From: J088 sp003695505 [NCBI: Candidatus Dadabacteria bacterium]
GTDB lineage: Bacteria; J088
Length of the DNA: 19,585 nucleotides
Direction of reading: 5' to 3'
NCBI GenBank assembly: GCA_003695505.1
Contig: RFIY01000115.1
Span: forward strand, 1 to 19,585
Below are positions 16,907 to 19,585 of this stretch, piece after piece. A program made the position numbers and the translations under genes. Within the stretch, counting starts at the first letter, position 1. Every line of letters starts with the position of its first letter. The notes beneath the pieces are model-generated. The model did not search any database and was not told where the DNA came from. It saw nothing but the letters and a program-made list of their open reading frames with translations.

Positions 16907-17941
16907 ATGAATGCACGCACGCTGAAGCTGCTCCTGTTCGCCCTTGGCGCCCTGATTTCCGGGCCAGCCCTGGCCTTTGAGCCCCTGCCGGACCAGCCGC
17001 CGATTCCAAAGGACAACCCGCAGACCACGGCGAAAATAGAGCTCGGCAAGAAGCTCTATCTTGACCCACGATTGTCGGTGGACGGCACCGTCTCGTGTAA
17101 CTCCTGCCACAACGTGATGGCGGGCGGCGATGACGACCGCGCGACGTCCGCAGGTGTAAACGGCCAGCGCGGCGGTCGCAATGCGCCAACCGTCTGGAAT
17201 GCCGCCTTTCTGTCGGTGCAGTTCTGGGATGGCCGCGCGAACAGCCTCGAAGAACAGGCCAAGGGGCCACTGATCAACCCGGTCGAAATGGGCAACCCCG
17301 ATCACGATACGGTCATCAAACGGTTGAAACAGTATCCAGAATACGTGGCGGCTTTCAACGACGTGTTCGGCAAGGACGGCCTGAACATCGACAACCTCGC
17401 GAAAGCGATTGCGTCGTTCGAACGAATGCTGATCACACCGGGCGCGCCGTTCGACCGCTACGCGAAAGGCGAAAAGAAGGCGATTGCAAAGAAGGCCCGC
17501 CAGGGTGCCGAACTGTTCCAGAAAATCGGTTGCATCACCTGCCATTCCGGACCGGCATTCGCCGGGCCTCCGCTGCCCGAGGGCACCGGTTTCTTCCAGC
17601 GCTTTCCGACCTTTGCCGACAATGAATTCGTGAAAAAGTACGAGCTGGATCAGGATCTGGGTCGCTATGAGGCGACAAAGAACGAAGCCGACAAGCATAT
17701 GTTCCGTGTGCCGACGTTGCGAAACGTGGCCATGACCGCGCCGTACTTCCATAACGGCAAGGTGCGCACGCTCGACGAAGCCGTGCGGGTCATGGCGAAG
17801 ACGCAGCTCAATCGTGACCTCAGCGACGATGCAGTCGAGAAACTTGTCGCCTTTCTCGAAACACTGACGGGCCCCTTTCCCGAACTCACATTACCGCGCC
17901 TGCCGGAAAAAAGCGGAACGACAACCATTTCGGCGCACTGA
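16907..17941 (+). CDS. Di-heme cytochrome c peroxidase
   Basis: A 344-residue periplasmic enzyme that reduces hydrogen peroxide with electrons from small c-type cytochromes or cupredoxins. The signal peptide ends near ALA (about residue 23). Two haem-binding motifs are present: CNSCH (64-68, low-potential peroxidatic haem) and CITCH (209-213, high-potential haem). Family landmarks FWDGRA (106-111) and FRVPTLRNVAMTAPYFHNG are present. The length fits the CcpA/MauG superfamily, and the spacing and WDGR motif favour CcpA over MauG. Start 16907 is preferred over ATG 16889 because a GGGAAGG site lies upstream and the signal peptide begins there. It follows the PerR-like gene by 34 nt and is closed by an intrinsic terminator. 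Confidence 0.95.
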   Translation: MNARTLKLLLFALGALISGPALAFEPLPDQPPIPKDNPQTTAKIELGKKLYLDPRLSVDGTVSCNSCHNVMAGGDDDRATSAGVNGQRGGRNAPTVWNAAFLSVQFWDGRANSLEEQAKGPLINPVEMGNPDHDTVIKRLKQYPEYVAAFNDVFGKDGLNIDNLAKAIASFERMLITPGAPFDRYAKGEKKAIAKKARQGAELFQKIGCITCHSGPAFAGPPLPEGTGFFQRFPTFADNEFVKKYELDQDLGRYEATKNEADKHMFRVPTLRNVAMTAPYFHNGKVRTLDEAVRVMAKTQLNRDLSDDAVEKLVAFLETLTGPFPELTLPRLPEKSGTTTISAH

Positions 17942-17963
17942 CGCAGCCCCCGCGCAGGCGCCT

Positions 17964-17995
17964 GGCCGGCCCCCTCGGGGGCCGGCCGTTTTTTT
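17964..17995 (+). terminator. Intrinsic terminator after the peroxidase gene
   Basis: A near-perfect GC-rich hairpin, GGCCGGCCCC paired with GGGGCCGGCC around a CTCG loop (17964-17987), is followed by seven T residues (17989-17995). It lies 22 nt after the peroxidase stop and ends the regulator-peroxidase operon. The next gene begins only a few nucleotides later. Confidence 0.93.
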
Positions 17996-18000
17996 GTACA

Positions 18001-18885
18001 ATGCCAGTCATGCGCGATTCAGTGATCCGAGCCATCTTTCTGCTGCTGGCGATGTCGACAGCGGCCTGTGACTCTGCGGCCGTCCCGGACACCTGCAACG
18101 GCTCCGCCCTGCTCTGCGAGCGGCCGCTCAATCAGGTCACCCTTGCCGGTACGCACAACTCGATGAGCAACGAGGCCGAAGGCTGGCAACTGCCGAATCA
18201 GCATTTCGGCATCGAACGGCAACTCGCCGATGGCATCCGCAAACTCGGCCTCGACATCTGGCTTGACCAGGACGAGCTGATGCTCTGCCACGGTCTCTGC
18301 CAGCTCGGTTCGCGCCCGCTGACCGACGCCCTGCAGGCCATCGCCCAGTTCATGGAACTGCAGCGCGACGCCATCATCCTGATCGACATCGAAGACAATG
18401 CCGACGGGGCGGCCGAACGGATTGTTGCGGCGTTCGAAGAGGCCGGGCTGGCTCGTTTCGCGCGCCCCATGATGCCCGGCGATCCATGGCCGACGCTGGG
18501 GCAGATGGTCCGTGACAACAAGCGCCTGCTCGTGTTCGGCACACCGGTCGAAGGTGTTCCCTGGATGCTGCCGTACAAGGAATTCGTCTGGGTGACCGAC
18601 TACGCGACCCCAACTACCGAATCTCTGACCTGTGAAGCGCGCGACGGATTCGAGCAGAATCCCGCGCTGCTGTTCGACCTGCACCACTCCCTCGTCGACC
18701 CCTTCCCGTCTCCAGAAAGTGCCGCGATCATCAATGCAGGCGATTTTCTGCGCTACAGGATTGCGCGATGCGAGCGAGAAACCGGACAGCGCGTCAATAT
18801 GATTTCGGTCGACTTCCATGACATCGGGGATCTCATCGAGGTCGTCAACGAACACAACGGCGTGACGACCCCTGTCAGCGAGTGA
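18001..18885 (+). CDS. PI-PLC X-domain-like lipoprotein
   Basis: A 294-residue predicted lipoprotein (LAMSTAAC, lipobox Cys23) with a phosphatidylinositol phospholipase C X-like domain. The first catalytic His lies in LAGTHNSMS (His52), followed by the GIRKLGLDIW strand (Asp85) and a second His in LCHGLC (His97). ILIDIEDN and LLFDLHHSL supply later barrel strands. Bacterial members cleave phosphoinositides or GPI anchors, or act as glycerophosphodiesterase-like enzymes; the substrate here is not known. The start is uncertain: ATG 18001 and ATG 18010 are both in frame and neither has a ribosome site, because the terminator T-run sits immediately upstream. A TACAAT (17997-18002) could be a -10 for a leaderless message from 18010. 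The downstream gene overlaps its stop by 4 nt. Confidence 0.82.
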   Translation: MPVMRDSVIRAIFLLLAMSTAACDSAAVPDTCNGSALLCERPLNQVTLAGTHNSMSNEAEGWQLPNQHFGIERQLADGIRKLGLDIWLDQDELMLCHGLCQLGSRPLTDALQAIAQFMELQRDAIILIDIEDNADGAAERIVAAFEEAGLARFARPMMPGDPWPTLGQMVRDNKRLLVFGTPVEGVPWMLPYKEFVWVTDYATPTTESLTCEARDGFEQNPALLFDLHHSLVDPFPSPESAAIINAGDFLRYRIARCERETGQRVNMISVDFHDIGDLIEVVNEHNGVTTPVSE

Positions 18886-19499
18886 AACGTCAGCCGACCA
18901 CGCCGGCGATCCTGCTGTTCGGAGTGCTCGCCGCAGTCGGCTCTCCGCGGCTCCTTCGGGCAGGCACGGAGCATACTCTAGCAACAGCATCGATCCCAAC
19001 AGACACCCGTGCGGCACCGCGCACCTGGGCGCAGTTGCGCGGCGGCATCAGCGCCGCCGACCAGGCCTCGCCGGTGCTGTGTCTCGATGTCGCGCCACTG
19101 CGCTGGATCTCGATCGAGGGCTGCGGCAGCGGCAACGGTTTTCTCTATCGCGCCGACCGCCGCGAAATCTCGCACTTTCGCCTCAAGGGGGCGCTGGCCG
19201 AAATCCCGGTCCGCGGCACATGGCTGCGGCCTCAGCTCGGACTGGGTTTTGCCGAACTGGAGATCGGCAGCGATGACAGCGGTTTCAACTTCCGCCGCAG
19301 TGCGGCGCGCAACCAGACGGCAGCCGCCGGCCCCGAAGCGTCAGCGCTGCTTGGCTGGGTCGGCAGCATCGGACGCGATTTCGAATGGCTTGGAAGTTTC
19401 GGCGCGAACCTGGCCTGGATCCCAGGCGCCGACGTACTGGCCGCGCCACAACGCCGCTGGCAGCCAAGCGCCGAGCTATCCTTCGGTATCGGCTGGTAG
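18882..19499 (+). CDS. Small secreted barrel-like protein, unknown function
   Basis: A 205-residue protein starting at a GTG that overlaps the PI-PLC-like stop (GTGA), indicating translational coupling. A signal peptide is likely (about 1-27, PAILLFGVLAAVGSPRLLRA). The rest is rich in alternating-hydrophobicity strands (PLRWISIEGCGSG, TWLRPQLGLGFAELEIGS, FEWLGSFGANLAWIPG) and ends in SFGIGW, a terminal aromatic as in outer-membrane barrels folded by BamA. I recognise no family. It may partner the PI-PLC-like lipoprotein at the outer membrane. Confidence 0.7.
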   Translation: MKRQPTTPAILLFGVLAAVGSPRLLRAGTEHTLATASIPTDTRAAPRTWAQLRGGISAADQASPVLCLDVAPLRWISIEGCGSGNGFLYRADRREISHFRLKGALAEIPVRGTWLRPQLGLGFAELEIGSDDSGFNFRRSAARNQTAAAGPEASALLGWVGSIGRDFEWLGSFGANLAWIPGADVLAAPQRRWQPSAELSFGIGW

Positions 19500-19585
19500 C
19501 ACGGCACGAGGCAACCTGCGCCCGCGCCACCAGGCCGCGAGGTTGAACAGCGCCAGCAGCCACAGCCCGTACGTCTCGCGTTCCA
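19476..19585 (-). CDS. C-terminal end of an unidentified gene (truncated by window edge)
   Basis: An open frame of 35 residues ends at TAG (19476-19478) and runs off the right edge. It reads ERETYGLWLLALFNLAAWWR followed by a basic tail. The aromatic Leu-rich helix followed by arginines resembles the C-terminus of asparagine-synthase-type enzymes or of a membrane protein. This is too short to decide. It would overlap the convergent barrel-like gene by 24 nt. Confidence 0.4.
   Translation of the reverse strand, partial: ERETYGLWLLALFNLAAWWRGRRLPRAVLPADTEG

Overview
The window comes from a GC-rich diderm bacterium. Lipobox signal peptides, periplasmic and outer-membrane-type proteins, a di-heme cytochrome c peroxidase and a TauE/SafE permease all fit a proteobacterium, most likely a gammaproteobacterium; the placement is inferred from gene content only. 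About 95% of the window is coding. No rRNA, tRNA, CRISPR array, transposase or phage gene was seen.

Region 1 (19-13591, all minus strand) is one long gene cluster read from right to left. It runs: ECF-like sigma factor, zinc-finger membrane anti-sigma factor, secreted caspase-like peptidase with an EF-hand, TPR protein with a probable outer-membrane barrel, secreted FecR-domain protein, 14-repeat RCC1 lipoprotein, and a 1782-residue lipoprotein combining nine Cys-paired repeats, a collagen-like stretch, six MopE-type DCDD/NDCDG motifs and two beta-helix modules. Four of the junctions are stop/start overlaps (8, 4, 4 and 4 nt), so the first six genes are very likely co-expressed, and the last follows after 122 nt. 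I read this as a sigma/anti-sigma-controlled cell-surface module containing a protease. I know of no described system with this composition, and it is the main point of interest here.

Region 2 (13755-16056) holds a secreted beta-propeller-like protein of unknown function, divergent from the sigma gene, and a convergent TauE/SafE permease. Their 3' ends overlap by 77 bp.

Region 3 (16057-17995) has a 336-nt divergent spacer carrying two inverted copies of a ~32-nt element, one upstream of each flanking gene. Next is a PerR-like Fur-family regulator with an operator-like palindrome inside its promoter, then a di-heme cytochrome c peroxidase in the same operon. A textbook intrinsic terminator closes it. 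This looks like a peroxide-response unit.

Region 4 (18001-19585) has a PI-PLC-X-like lipoprotein translationally coupled to a small secreted barrel-like protein. The last ~110 nt contain the C-terminal end of an unidentified minus-strand gene that runs off the window.
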